Source: Knoxdaviesia capensis
Lineage: Eukaryota > Ascomycota > Sordariomycetes > Microascales > Gondwanamycetaceae
Reading direction: 5' to 3'
DNA length: 64,000 bases
NCBI GenBank assembly: GCA_001510575.1
Contig: LNGK01000010.1
Location: 1,899,111 to 1,963,110 of the forward strand
The notes beneath the pieces were generated by a model. That model saw only the letters and a list, made by a program, of their open reading frames with translations. It searched no databases and had not been told where the DNA came from. A program made the position numbers and the translations under genes. Positions 23,892-34,686 of this stretch are shown piece after piece. How positions within the stretch are numbered: position 1 is the stretch's first letter; each line of letters starts with the position of its first letter.

Positions 23892-24692
23892 ATGTCGTGA
23901 TCGCTTGATGCCTCCTTTTGTATCTAGACGCATAAACCCACTTCCCTCTCCTCGATGTGCTAGAGCAGACCCCCCTTTATCTATTCGTCTCTCTTCTTCC
24001 CATTTCCCCCCCCCCGTTCCTGATGTACGAGTACCGCGTGAGGCTGAGGTGTGTTGGCTAGAGAATGGTGGAGTGAAGCAGACAAGCTGGACCATGGAAC
24101 CCCGAAATCAATGCATTCAAAACCGGAGTGGATATATAACATGTTTTTTCGCGATTGAGGAACTGGCTGGGAAAGGGGGGTTTTTTTGGCTTCTATCCAT
24201 TTCGTTTGTCTCTGAAAAGGAGGGGAAAAAACATGATGAAGTGAATTGCAAGATAATGAACATTGTTGAAACTCAGAAATGCAATGGAGATACATGGTGT
24301 CATTGAATTGCGCAGCCTCTGTCGTAGTCCAAGCCGATTTCCGGTGTGGGGATATAATCGGAGGAACAAAATGGAACCCCGGTGGTGATTGTTGTACCGC
24401 CGGAAAGAAGTTCGCAGAAGCTTGGGTGTTCAACCCCCCCAGGATCCACGTGATAGCAGCAATTCTGGCGCCTGGCTTTTTGGGTTCCTGCCAGTCAGGC
24501 TCGCTTACATAAATGGCCGAACTTGGACATATCTACAGTCAGACTGGAGTCGGGATTCTCTCTTCTAGCTTTCTCCTTTCAGTTCTCAGGATCACCTCCG
24601 AAACGAAGCGAAACGCCCAGCTAATGTGAGCCCGAATTTCTCGCCTGATTGTTGGCATCATCCCGAGGGTTGTACGATATAGCAGCGTCGCT
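23892..24692. other. Intergenic region between tandem genes PMT4 and F-box; no gene seen
   Basis: An 800-bp stretch with a T-rich likely 3' UTR of PMT4 and the promoter of the F-box gene. No open frame has supporting features. Confidence 0.6.
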
Positions 24693-26479
24693 ATGGGAAG
24701 TCACGGGGTTGAGATTGTCCGGTTCCGCGGGCGGTACTATATCAAGGAGCACCAGCTCGGGGCGAGCTTTGATGTGCTGGGCCGCAGATTGCTGAACGAT
24801 GTCCCGAGCGATCCCGGGGAATACCAGGGTGAGTGAAGTCGGGATTCCGAAGTCCGTTCCCGAGTTTACGGGAGCAGTCCACCACTAACTCCGGGCAACC
24901 GAAAAACAATCAAGAATGGATTGATGGCATGCGCAAGAAGTTCGAGGCGGAAGAGCGGTCGCTGGAAAGCGAATACGAAGTGTCCGATACAGATGCCGCG
25001 GACACTCCGTCGGGCAATGCGGCCCATGAGCTGCCGTGTGCGTTCCCGCGCCTCCGGAGCTACGGCGCCAAGTACGTGTACATTATAAATCTCGACCGCG
25101 AGGTCCTGACGATGGACTACAGCGTGCACTGGAACATGAAGAGCATCCCGCCGCACGACGACCGGTGGCTGCGCAAAATCACCGACAGCATTTACTACGA
25201 CATCCTGACCGTGTCAACCGACTTCCCGAAGCGGTACCTCGGGTGTCCGGCGCTGGACCTCCCGCCGCCGAACGACGAGACCGACTACACCACCACGACG
25301 GTGACGGCCAAGACGGCGATCGCGGGGCCGCGCAACGTGTTCCTGATGCGCACGCTGGTGGCGGTGTTCGTGCGGCACATGGACACCATCCTGCGCTTCG
25401 GGGCCGAGTGGAGCCCGCCGTCGTTCCACTTCCGCGAGATGGTGTTCGCGCTCGTGTGCATCGCCGCCGGCCAGGCGCGCTTCCACTCGTTCCCGCGCCA
25501 GGCGTGCATGCCGCGCGAGTGCGGCATCTTCAACTGCCCCGGCAGCCACCTGCCGCGCGACCCGAGCTGGCTGGACGCGCGCTGGGCGGGCGAGCTCGCG
25601 CCACTGATGGACTTTGGGTCGCTGCACCACCGCCGCGGCGAGTGTGCCGGCGCCGCACCGCCCGACACGCTGTACTGGTACGAAGGCGTGCTGATCAGCC
25701 TCTCGCTGGCGGCCGACGCCACCGCGCTGGACGAGGCGGTGGCGTGGGGCATCTCGCAGGGCCGGCGGTCGTTCCAGGTGGCGGTGCTGTCGATCTTCCA
25801 GGTGGTGGTGGCCGAAGTCGTGCACGTGGGCGGCGAGCCGGTGGTGACGGCCAGCGAGCAGCTGGACCTCAGCCCGCTGACGCGCGACCTGTGTCTGAGC
25901 ACGCACCCGTGGGAGCGGCCGGAGCTGCCGCCCGACGGCCAGCGGCGCTGGCGCCACGGCGAGGCCATGATGCGGTTCAACCCGGGCGGCAAGCCCGAGG
26001 GCCTGCGCGAGCGCTTCCCGGGGCTGGCGACGCTGGTCAACTTCTTCGACGTGGCCGCCGCCCGCCGCCTGGCCACCATGAAGGGCGGCGCCTTCCAGCG
26101 CCTGCCGATCGAGCTGTGTCTGCACATCATGGACTTCGTCGACGACGCCGAGACGTGGCGCGCCTGCACGCACGTCGCGCCCGTGTTCCGCGCGCTCAGC
26201 ATGCGGCACTTCCGGCTGGACGATCACACGTGGATCGTGGCCGGAGCGCCGGAGCGCCAGCACCCGGTCAACAGGTCGGCCACGCTGGCTTTCGTGTTCG
26301 CCGACCACGCCACGGGGAAGACGCGCACGTTGATGCAGTGCGTCGAGATGTACCGCCGCTCGGTGGTGCCCGACAACTGGATGCCGGTGGTGGGCAGCGG
26401 GCGGCGGCGGGTGATTCTGAGCGATGTGGTGATGGAGTTTGAGCCGGTGCGCAATGCGCCGATAGTTCCGGGGTCGTGA
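24693..26479 (+). CDS. F-box-like protein with a conserved Pezizomycotina N-terminal domain
   Basis: Two exons, 24693-24828 and 24915-26479, give 566 aa. The first exon (MGSHGVEIVRFRGRYYIKEH) is joined through an 86-nt intron with GTGAGT donor to EWIDGMRKKFEAEER. That N-terminal pattern (VRFRGRYY..., then P-x-DP-x-x-Y-x-x-W) is one I recall from many fungal proteins of unknown function. The C-terminal part at about residues 440-480 (RLPIELCLHIMDFVDDAETWRA) fits an F-box, so a role as an SCF ubiquitin-ligase adaptor is inferred. An N-terminal start in the second exon would lose the conserved motif, so I preferred the spliced start. The target is unknown. Confidence 0.75.
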
Positions 26480-26842
26480 AGTCGACGGTGAGAGGTGACT
26501 TTTGGCCACGATGTGGATCTTGCCTGAGCACGGATCTCTTCCGCGCACGCTCCGCTATCCGGGAATACGAGGCGGTCAAACGGCGGCGGCCGCCCCCAAC
26601 CCTAACCCTAACAGCCCCGGTGTCGGTGGCAGGTGTGCAAACAGCCGCGAATTACCGAACACGGAACTTTCGCCAATTGACGGCCCTTTCTTTTCGCAAC
26701 CACAAATTAACCCCGCCCAAAGAAGCTCCCCAAGAGAGCAGCTCCAAACGCGCGTGTGTTTAGTCATCTGCCACTTATAACTTTGAACCCTTTACTTCCC
26801 TCTCTCTTCTTCTTTTTTTTCCCTCTCCTCTCTCTTCCCATC
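26480..26842 (+). promoter_or_regulatory. RidA/MMF1 promoter region with telomere-like box
   Basis: The 363 bp before the RidA-family start hold AACCCTAACCCTAAC at 26598-26612, about 230 bp upstream of the ATG, and a CT-rich leader just before the start. Telomere-like boxes in promoters are known binding sites of TRF/Tbf1-like factors in some eukaryotes. Use here is inferred. Confidence 0.5.
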
Positions 26843-27621
26843 ATGTTTGCTGCATCGTCTGGTATTTCCCGCCGTCTCTGTCTTGCTGTATCGGCCTCTT
26901 CGCGCTTCTCTCGAGCTTCTGCTGTGTCTAGATTGCCTGTGCTGCATCAATTGCCTGTTTATCGATACCAATCGTCGTCGTCTGTGTCTGAAATCATGGA
27001 GACCATCTTCACCAAGAACGCCCCGGCCCGTGAGTTGCTGACCTATGTCCATTGAATGTGTGACTGTCTGTATTGGGCGGACATTGAACTGACCACTGCT
27101 GTTGACATTCTTCTAGCTGTCGGCCCCTACGTATGTTTGTCGTCTTTCCGTGCTGCCTAACTGCCTCTCAACCACATAGCTCGACATCTGACCGGCTCCG
27201 ATTTCACAGTCCCAAGCCATCAAGACCCCCTCGGCCATCTACTGCTCCGGCTCGATCCCGCTGAACGCCCAGGGCGAGCTCGTCACCGGCCCCATTGGCG
27301 AGCTCACTGCCCAGTGCATCAAGAACCTCCAGGCTGTGCTTGAAGAGGCTGGCTCGTCGATCACCAAGGTCGTCAAGGTCAACATCTTCCTTGCCGACAT
27401 GGACGACTTTGCTGTAGGTTTCCGGACATAACGCCGCGCCACTCCACCCCCTTGAGGGAGCCGTTGGATAAAAAAAAAAACAGCTGACATGAAATCTGAT
27501 GTAGGCCATGAACGCCGAGTACGAGAAGTGGTTCTCGCACAAGCCGGCTCGCAGCTGCGTCGCTGTCAAGACGCTCCCGAAGAATGTTGCTGTTGAGATC
27601 GAGGCCATTGCGCTGCCGTAA
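26843..27621 (+). CDS. RidA/YjgF/UK114 family protein, mitochondrial Mmf1-like
   Basis: Four exons, 26843-27029, 27117-27130, 27210-27413 and 27505-27621, give 173 aa. RidA proteins hydrolyse reactive enamine/imine intermediates from amino-acid metabolism; yeast Mmf1 does this in mitochondria and supports mitochondrial DNA maintenance. The N-terminal 45 residues are rich in Ser, Arg and Leu with almost no acids, which fits a mitochondrial presequence. A second Met (METIFTKNAP, about residue 54) could give a cytosolic form. Family phrases are GPYSQAIKT, KNLQAVLEEAG and ARSCVAVKTLP; the Arg in the last (R151) is the family's conserved substrate-binding arginine. Exon 2 is only 14 nt, and skipping it would break the frame. 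Confidence 0.93.
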
Positions 27622-29323
27622 GATCTCGCAGCATATATTCTTCACCCTCCTGTCGTCTCGCTGGGAGTAGAGAGACGCCACCCTGTCTTCTCTGCTCTCT
27701 TCGGACACTGGAGTTCAAGATGTAAAAACAGCAAAGAGACCCCAAAACTAAGACCAACTGGGACAAAGAGAAAGTATGGCGTGTGTCTCTCTTTGGGATG
27801 CCCGTCCCGCAACGTTCGTGGTTGACCTCTTTGCTGTACTTTACATCTTTGCCGTTTGCTTATCTAGGCGAAGGCGTGCCAAGAGCAGCTGTGGCTGCTT
27901 TGAGAAAGTTGAATATTTACTCTGGCCTGCTTGTTTTCACAGGACCGGTGTCTCTCGATCCGGCCTGCGAAGACACATGCCCGGAAAGGAAACGGTTCCG
28001 TTTGGTGCAGATACATATGCTATAATAAACATGTGTCATCTTTTTGTCTCGATATGTGGTTCTTTGTGGCATTTCTGGTCCTGCGGCATGTTCCTGGGGG
28101 AGAATTGGCGTTTACGGGCCATCTCCTGGCAGTCAGACCTTTTCTTTTCCCCCAAACTATTCCAACTCGTCAAAGCTTCCTTGGCTGGACTCGACACGTT
28201 CTCGCCGAAAGTGGCAGATTGGATTGTGTCACGAACGAACACTGCGGGTGGGCATCCCAAAGAAGACGCATGACCATGCATAATGCGTTCTTACTAGTTG
28301 TCTTACCCTGTGAATATTTGTGGCGCAAAGGTTCACAGGGTGTTTTGTTTCCCGCTTTGCTGACCGTGCTTCCTAGATGAAGCCGTCCGTGTACAGGGCC
28401 AAGAGGGTGTTGGGGGGGACATCAGCCAGCAGAATGATAGAGAGTGTGTGTCTACGAGACAAAGGCATGCTTTCTCGACCCATTCTTGTTGGCTACAGCC
28501 GCCCCGCCATGCTCTCGGTTCCAGTGCTAGTCCGGCCAAGCAAACTCATTCTCTCAGTCTGCAGATAGTTGCAGAGGCCGGGAAATAGAAGGATTTCCAC
28601 GGTGATAGTTCTGGGCATCGTGCCGTGGGAGTTGCATAAGCCCTTCGTTTCATCCATCCGCTCATCTCATTCGACTGAGAGGCCCGGGGCTTGTGCAGGG
28701 GAGGAGGCCAGTTGTTTTGGTCTGGAGGCGTGGAGAACTTACGCAGTCATCGAGCCATCCACGCCTCTGGTGGCCGAGATAGGAAAGGAACACCATCTAC
28801 TCTTCCTCCCCTTAGATCAAGGCCCGGGACCCTCTTAGTCGGTAGATGAGTGGATTTCGAGGGGCCTTGATCGCTTTCATGATGTGGTGTCCGGGATTCT
28901 CTGTGCTAGTGTGGACTTGGAAATGAGAGAACCGTTCCTGTTGTGTATTTTGGTCTTGTTTTTCTCTCTTTGCTTTTTCAGTACCAGTTATGCATATACC
29001 AAGTTTCTTTGTGACTATGCATCCTCTTTCAATCGTGAACTAGTTACAGAGACTTCATGTGCTGTGTATATAAGCCGGTGTTAGAGGCGTGCTACTCACG
29101 ATTTACAGACACGAGAACACCACACAGGGAAACACCGCGAACGCACGGGATTGAAAACTAACTACTCTCTGCAACCAATAACTAGAAGACCGGCTAGCTA
29201 ACTACCCCTCGGCCAATGCCGCTTTGAAATACCCCGAACTCCGATCCATAAAACACCGAAAAGCACCGGAAACCTCCGAGCCGTCGAATGCCTCAAGCAG
29301 CGGGTTGCCTGGCCAGCGAGTAC
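27622..29323. other. Intergenic region; no gene recognised
   Basis: The 1.7 kb between the RidA-family gene and the repeat-rich gene lies downstream of both. Short open stretches on both strands show no conserved motif. Confidence 0.55.
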
Positions 29324-30793
29324 TTACTCGTAGAGCTGGTTCAGAACACAAGCGATGATGCTCGCAGCCGCCATGTTGTCGAGTCCAATGCAGATCATGC
29401 GCGCGCTCTCCATGCCGCCCATGAAAGTCGCGTAACACACCTCCCCGGTGCTCGCCAGCGAAGCGGGGCGGCGATCGTGGCTCATGGTCTTGACCATGAA
29501 GGAGTAGGTCTCGGTGCAGCGCGCCAGGTCGGCCATGGCGGCGAAGGTCGAGCTGAGCACCTCCGGGATGCCGGCACACCGGCTGTCGGTGGCCAGCAGC
29601 CACTTGAACGTCCACATGTCGCGCAGGGCGTAGGACAGCTCGGGCCCCGTCGACGGCTGCTGCAGGTCCACGGGGTTCACGCTGACGAGCAGGTCGAAGG
29701 CCCGCCCCTGCGAGCGCCAGACGCCGCCGCCGCCGATGCCGCCGCGCCCGAGCCACAGGCGGAGGTTGCGGCGCACGTGCATGGCCATAGAGTCATGCAC
29801 TATCTCGTTCACCCAGTTGACGAGCTCGCGCACGGGCACCTGGTGGATCGGGTTCGGCTGGGCAGTCTTGCGCGGACGCGCGGGCTGCCTGCCCGGCGCG
29901 GACGAGGACGCGTTGCGGGACGAGAAGGCCGGCGCTCGGCGGATGACGCTGCGGTTCGGCACGGGCACGGGCACGGGCACGGGCACGGGCACGGGCTTGG
30001 GCTTTGCCTTGGGCTTGGGCTTGGGCTTGGGCTTGGGCTTGGGCTTGGGCTTGGGCTCGGGAATGGGCACAGACGTGGACTCGGGCACCGACATGGGCGT
30101 GCGGGCACCGGACTCGGGGCTGTCCCGGTCGGTCCAGGTGCGTTTCTCGCCGGTGGCGTGGCCGGACGCGGGGGCCTCCTGATGAGCCGTGCTGGCCAGT
30201 TCAGCCAGGTTGGCGCGGGACTCGGCCGCACCGGTAGCCTCGGCCGCGCGGGACGGGCCGGGAGTCGCAGGATCGGCGTGCGCATCCGGGCTCAGCGGGG
30301 CCTGGCCTGTGGAAGCCATGTCCGCGGCCCCGTGCACAGCCTTGGTCGAGGGCTTGTTGCGGGCCGGGAGTTCTGCAACAGCCTCGGGGGTGGGCCGGTA
30401 ATACCCGGCGAGGAGTTTCTGCGCCAGGGTCATTCGGGGGCGCTTGGTCGGGGGCTGGGGCGCAGTAGTTGCGGGCTGGGGCACAACGGTCTGGGCCGCA
30501 TTGTTGTCAGTGTCCGGGACGTATTTCTCCTTGTCCTTGCTCTGGTTGGGGCGTCCTCCCTCGTTGCCTGTCTCCAGGGTCTCCTTGTTGGCCACCGCGT
30601 CGGGCGCGGGTGCGGGAGCATCTTGGCTGGCTTTCGGGACGATCTTGCCGGGTGAATGGTGGCGCGGCTGGGCGCTAGGTTCGGGGGTGCTGGTTGAGCC
30701 GCTGGACACGCGCGAGCCGGGAGGGACAGCTGTGATTATCGGGTTAGGCTCCGGAGCCACCTGCGGGCTGGTCTTTTTCTTCTTAGGCGCCAT
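29324..30793 (-). CDS. Unrecognised repeat-rich protein (Lys-Pro / Val-Pro dipeptides)
   Basis: Read from the ATG at 30793 (MAPKKKKTSPQ) to a TAA at 29326-29324, 489 aa. An upstream ATG at 30817 adds eight residues; I preferred the later one because TCATAG just before it could be an acceptor. The first 300 residues are low-complexity, with an uninterrupted block of Lys-Pro then Val-Pro dipeptides. The C-terminal 170 residues look globular (ELVNWVNEIVHDSMAMHVRR, then ALRDMWTFKWLLATD and MICIGLDNMAAASIIACV). No family was recognised. The stop codon is embedded in a perfect donor (GA|GTAAGT), so the true C-terminus may be spliced and longer. Flanks upstream are AT-rich, as for the gene at 14.5 kb. 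Confidence 0.6.
   Translation of the reverse strand: MAPKKKKTSPQVAPEPNPIITAVPPGSRVSSGSTSTPEPSAQPRHHSPGKIVPKASQDAPAPAPDAVANKETLETGNEGGRPNQSKDKEKYVPDTDNNAAQTVVPQPATTAPQPPTKRPRMTLAQKLLAGYYRPTPEAVAELPARNKPSTKAVHGAADMASTGQAPLSPDAHADPATPGPSRAAEATGAAESRANLAELASTAHQEAPASGHATGEKRTWTDRDSPESGARTPMSVPESTSVPIPEPKPKPKPKPKPKPKPKAKPKPVPVPVPVPVPVPNRSVIRRAPAFSSRNASSSAPGRQPARPRKTAQPNPIHQVPVRELVNWVNEIVHDSMAMHVRRNLRLWLGRGGIGGGGVWRSQGRAFDLLVSVNPVDLQQPSTGPELSYALRDMWTFKWLLATDSRCAGIPEVLSSTFAAMADLARCTETYSFMVKTMSHDRRPASLASTGEVCYATFMGGMESARMICIGLDNMAAASIIACVLNQLYE
29958..30060. repeat. Coding hexanucleotide repeat
   Basis: Tandem GGCACG units (Val-Pro on the minus strand) adjoin tandem GGCTTG units (Lys-Pro), about 17 units in all, with one variant. 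The repeat is in frame within the gene above and is likely to vary in length between strains. Confidence 0.9.
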
Positions 30794-31542
30794 GGCCAAA
30801 CCTATGAGACCAAGCAAGGTTATATCATCAGTGGTTTGTGCTTTAACAATGGCCAGGGCCTGCTGCTCATAGGTAGTGGCCTTGAGTCATCAAGTTCAAT
30901 AGGTTGTGGAACTTAAGAAAATTAATGAGAAGATAAGAGGGAGATGATACTAACCTTGGATTCTATAATCCTAGAGTATTGACCTTGGAGATGCTGAATG
31001 AAGTTGGGATGGTAGGCAGATAAAGTTGTTCGAAGCCTGGGGAAGAAGAGAAAAAAGAAAAGAAAGGAGAGTTCGAAAACAGTTCTAGGGATCGCAAGTG
31101 GGATTAAATATGGATTAAGATACGAGGGAAATTAGAAAAATGATGCTATTCAGAAAACTATTATTTTTGTGGGCAAATACTCTGGGTCAACGATGTCCTA
31201 TATTGCGGATGTTGTGATGGTTGGCTTTGTGTGCATAGGGCTTGAAGGTGGACGAGAGGCTTAGGATTCAGACTCAAGTATATGCTTGATAGTGCTCCTC
31301 AAGGTGGATGATAGCATAATGGAAGAGGACAGGATTGGATCTAGATAATGAAGGTGAGCTTCATAGACGAAGGGCCTGGATATAAATCATTGCACTTGAT
31401 ATCATGAAGACGTTGCTAACTTGAGCTATATACCTATTCATGCTACTGTAATATCACTTGGAGTCACGTAAAACCTGCCATGGAATAATGCCATGCAGTT
31501 CCACTCCATCTTGAGTGCATGATGAAAGTTCCGAGTCCCATT
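30794..31542. promoter_or_regulatory. AT-rich region between the repeat-rich gene and ARC40
   Basis: This 750-bp stretch is upstream of the minus-strand repeat-rich gene and downstream of ARC40. It holds CCACCTTGAGGAGCA (minus strand, 31307-31293), matched upstream of the gene at 14.5 kb, and a partial copy near 31226-31240 (TCCACCTTCAAG on the minus strand). No open frame of note. Confidence 0.4.
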
Positions 31543-32776
31543 TTACAGGGACCACACAACAAGTCTGCCGTCAACACCAGTAGCTATAAAGGAGAACGTT
31601 GTCAGTATGCCACTAAGGAGCCAGGACGGGACATGTAACTTACAGCTGAACTTGGTCACGCGGCCACCAGCCACCTGGTACGGCCGAATGGTGGTGATAG
31701 TGTTCTGATGCACAGTCTTCAGCCGAGTATCGTCCTTCGTCTTGCCCTTAAGATCCATCTGGCGGAACATGTTCAGCGCCGACTCCTCGCGCGCCGCGCC
31801 GTGGCCCGCATCCTCGGCATCCGCCTCCAGCGAGCCGGCGAGCTGCCAGCCACCGGCGCCGCCGCGAAAGCGGAACGCCTCGCAGTCGTAGCCGGCGGCG
31901 ACAATCTCGTCCTCGGCGGCCCACAGCAGGCTGGCGAACGGCAGCTGCTGCGTGGCGATGGTGACGACGGCGCTGGGCGGCTGGTCCGGGCCCGCGGGGT
32001 ACACGACCGTGACGCTGCTGTCGTGCGCGGCGAACGCCAGCGCGTCGCCCGACGGCGAGAACGCCACCGAGTGCACCCAGCCGGCCGAGTTGTTGAGGAA
32101 CTCGCCGCACACGGTGTTGAACGGCAGCCGCTCGCCCCAGACACCGGGGTCGGGGCGCTGGTCGACGCCCTTGATGAAGGCCGAGAACACGCGCGCGTGC
32201 GCGTCGGTCGAGCCGGCGGCCAGCAGCACCGAGTTCGGGTGCCAGCCGACCGACGTGATGGTGCTGCGGATCGGCTTCTTCAGGTGCTTCGACACCCACC
32301 AGTCGTTTTCCTCCTCGAAGTAGCACACGGCGATCACGCGGTCGCCCGAGCCGACGGCGAACTTGGCCTCTGAGGGCGACCAGCGCACAAACGTGGCTGC
32401 GCGGGCGATGCGCAGCAGCACCAGCGTCGGCTTGTAGCCGGTCGGGGACGGTTCCCACACGACGGCGTTGCGGTCTAGGGGTTAAACCCGTTAGCTGTCT
32501 TTTTCAAGCCCAAAAGAACCCCCCCCCGCGCGATGCTGCAGAAACGAACTCACCCTGCGAGCACGACACAATACGGCCGCTGTTGGGCGCAATATCCACG
32601 CTGGTGACCAGCTTGTCATGGCCCTTCAGCTCGTCGCCCAGCTGGAAGGTCTTGCCGGACCGTCCGTACAGCTCGACCGACGACTCGCGGGCAACAGCCA
32701 CGAAGCTGCGGTCAGCCGAGAACGAGTGATCGGCGATCGGGTTGTGGAACAGATGGTGGACTTCGGAGCCGGCCAT
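31543..32776 (-). CDS. ARC40: Arp2/3 complex subunit 1 (ARPC1/Arc40, WD40 protein)
   Basis: Three exons on the minus strand, 32776-32554, 32474-31644 and 31583-31543, give 364 aa, the usual family length. ARPC1 is the WD40 beta-propeller subunit of the Arp2/3 complex, which nucleates branched actin at endocytic patches. Diagnostic phrases are EVHHLFHNPIADHSFSADR at the start, GHDKLVTSVDIAPNSGRIVSCSQ joined to DRNAVVWEP, EENDWWVSKHLKKPIRSTI and DAHARVFSAFIKGVD. The last exon is 41 nt and encodes the conserved end TGVDGRLVVWSL. The start at 32776 places the conserved MAGSEVHHLF at the N-terminus. Confidence 0.96.
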
Positions 32777-33483
32777 TGTGAACACGGTGTAGTTGATTTT
32801 CTTCGGACGAGGAGAGAAGTGACGGGGGGAGGCGTTTGTCGCGGCCGGGCACGGAGGCGCTAGGGGCGATCGGGATCGGAGGACGGACGGGGAACGGGGG
32901 CAAGTGATAGGAGGAGCTCTCTACTACCACAGTGCAACTGCAAAGACCGAAGAGAAAAGAAAAGACGGCGTGAGTGTGAGTTGATGGAAACGGGAGAAAG
33001 AGAACACGAAACGTCGGGAGAGGTGGAAACAAGAAGAATGGCTTGAGTGTGGAGGTGGGGCTCCAAAGTGACGTCGTCCCGCACAGCAAACCCTAGACCC
33101 TAAGAGCGACGCTTAGTCACACAAGTCGGTGAAAAATGGCACAAAATTGGCCGTTCGAGATATGCACGACGGGAAATCCTAGCTGCGATCGCAGCAATTT
33201 GCCTGTTTGTGGCCTGCCGATCAACGACGATACCTTCTCAGGAGCTATACGGAAGAACTAGTTCTCACCCGGCCTTTCACGACACATCCGACGCGCGACG
33301 ATTCCTGCGCGTGCCCGCCGCTTTTTTTGTCGCCCAATTGACCCACCCCACCGACATCCCCTCCGAAAATTTCGAGTCGCCGCGTGAGACGACAAACGAC
33401 GACCCGTTGGAGCTCTACAGCTAGCCCAACGCAACTTTGCTCACATAAATCCCGGCCCAGGAGCTTCAGACAGTCCTACAATC
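32777..33483. promoter_or_regulatory. Divergent promoter of ARC40 and U2B''
   Basis: A 707-bp region between two divergent housekeeping genes. It carries TGACGTCG at 33069-33076, one base from a full CRE/ATF site, and a telomere-like AAACCCTAGACCCTAA at 33088-33103. Both motifs lie near the middle and could serve either gene; function is inferred. Confidence 0.45.
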
Positions 33484-34418
33484 ATGGCGTCTTCTGCTGT
33501 TGGCCGGCGTCTGCCGCCCAATTCGTCGTTACCGGCAAAGGTGCAGCCCATAGCGCCCAGCCAAACGTGAGTTTATGCCCCACGATCCCGCAAAGCCTGC
33601 TTCCCCAGATCTTGAATTGGTCCTTCTCGAACTCTCAAATCGGCTGTGTCGCCGTCTCTCAGCCAGTCCCCTTCTTGAACTATGTCCTAACCCACTCTCC
33701 ACAGTCTCTACGTGACGAACATCCCCTCGGCCAAGGTCAACAAGGACGATCTGCGCACCGCGCTCTACATGCTCTTCTCCACATACGGCCACGTGCTCGA
33801 CGTGGTGGCGTTACGCACCCTTAAAATGCGCGGCCAGGCGCACATTGTGTTCCGCGACATCCAGACCGCCACGCAGGCCATGCGGTCGCTGAACGGGACC
33901 GAGTTTCTCGGCTTGGAGATGGTACGTGAACACCCCTAAGAGCGAAGAAGGACAAGAGACACGCCCAGAATGAAGGAAATGAAAGGGGAGAGGAAGACGG
34001 GAATGATGAGGGAAAGAAAAAAGAAAATAATTGGCACACGCTTGCTAAAACGCCTCTGCTAACAAATGCTACGTACACACCACCGCCCCCTTTCCAGAAA
34101 ATCCAATACGCAAAGTCCAAATCGCACTTCGTGGCCAAGCTGGACGGCACCTTCAAGATGCCGAACATGTCGGCCGGCGCGGCCGCCGTCGAGGTGACGG
34201 ACCTGCAGCAGAGCATCTTCAACGCGCCGATCCCCGGCAGTGCGGCGGCGGCGGCGGCGGCGGCTGCTGCGACGAAGGGCAAGCCGGCGGATGGCGACCA
34301 GACTATGCGGGATGCCGGGTCGCCGTCGCGGGGGCAGAAGCGCACGCGCGACGACCACGACGATTCAGATGAGGATGATAGCGATGTGGCGATGGAGGAG
34401 GACAGCGACGATGATTGA
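33484..34418 (+). CDS. U2 snRNP B''-type RNA-binding protein (U1A/U2B'' family)
   Basis: Three exons, 33484-33566, 33705-33921 and 34098-34418, give 206 aa. The family binds stem-loops of U1 or U2 snRNA in the spliceosome. One RRM is complete: RNP2 LYVTNI (residues 29-34) and RNP1 RGQAHIVF (70-77), followed by KIQYAKSKSHFVAKLDGTF, a typical U1A/U2B'' tail. A linker rich in Ala (an Ala run from GCG repeats) leads to an acidic C-terminus (DDSDEDDSDVAMEED). The second RRM of animal homologues is absent, as I expect for fungal forms. Whether it serves U1, U2 or both cannot be read from the sequence. Confidence 0.9.
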
Positions 34419-34686
34419 GTGGGTGTGTGTGGGGGTGGAGGCGGGACTTGAACTTCCATGCTGTGGTTTTTGCGTTTTGTCTTTTCACGGGATATCGGGC
34501 TTTGGGCGGCGTTGGCTTGTGTTTTTGTTTAACAATCATACCCCAGCTGGGATTCTTTGACCATTTTGGGGGGGCTTTGCCTGTGTTCCGTGCATGAAAC
34601 GAAGCCCTCCAACCGTGCTATCATTCCCGGGTTGATTCTGCGGGTGGTCCTCCCATGGGTCCGGGTCTCGAAAGGTCTTTGGTGGC

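Noticed and set aside
25214..26548. 444-codon minus-strand open frame opposite the F-box gene
   Set aside because: It is the antisense shadow of a GC-rich coding exon; the plus strand carries the F-box and conserved N-terminal motifs.
29288..30655. 455-codon plus-strand open frame opposite the repeat-rich gene
   Set aside because: Its sequence is mostly Gly-Leu and Gly-His repeats from the reverse of the hexamer repeat. The minus strand has a better start and a globular C-terminal part. Because neither is a known family, strand choice is likely but not certain.
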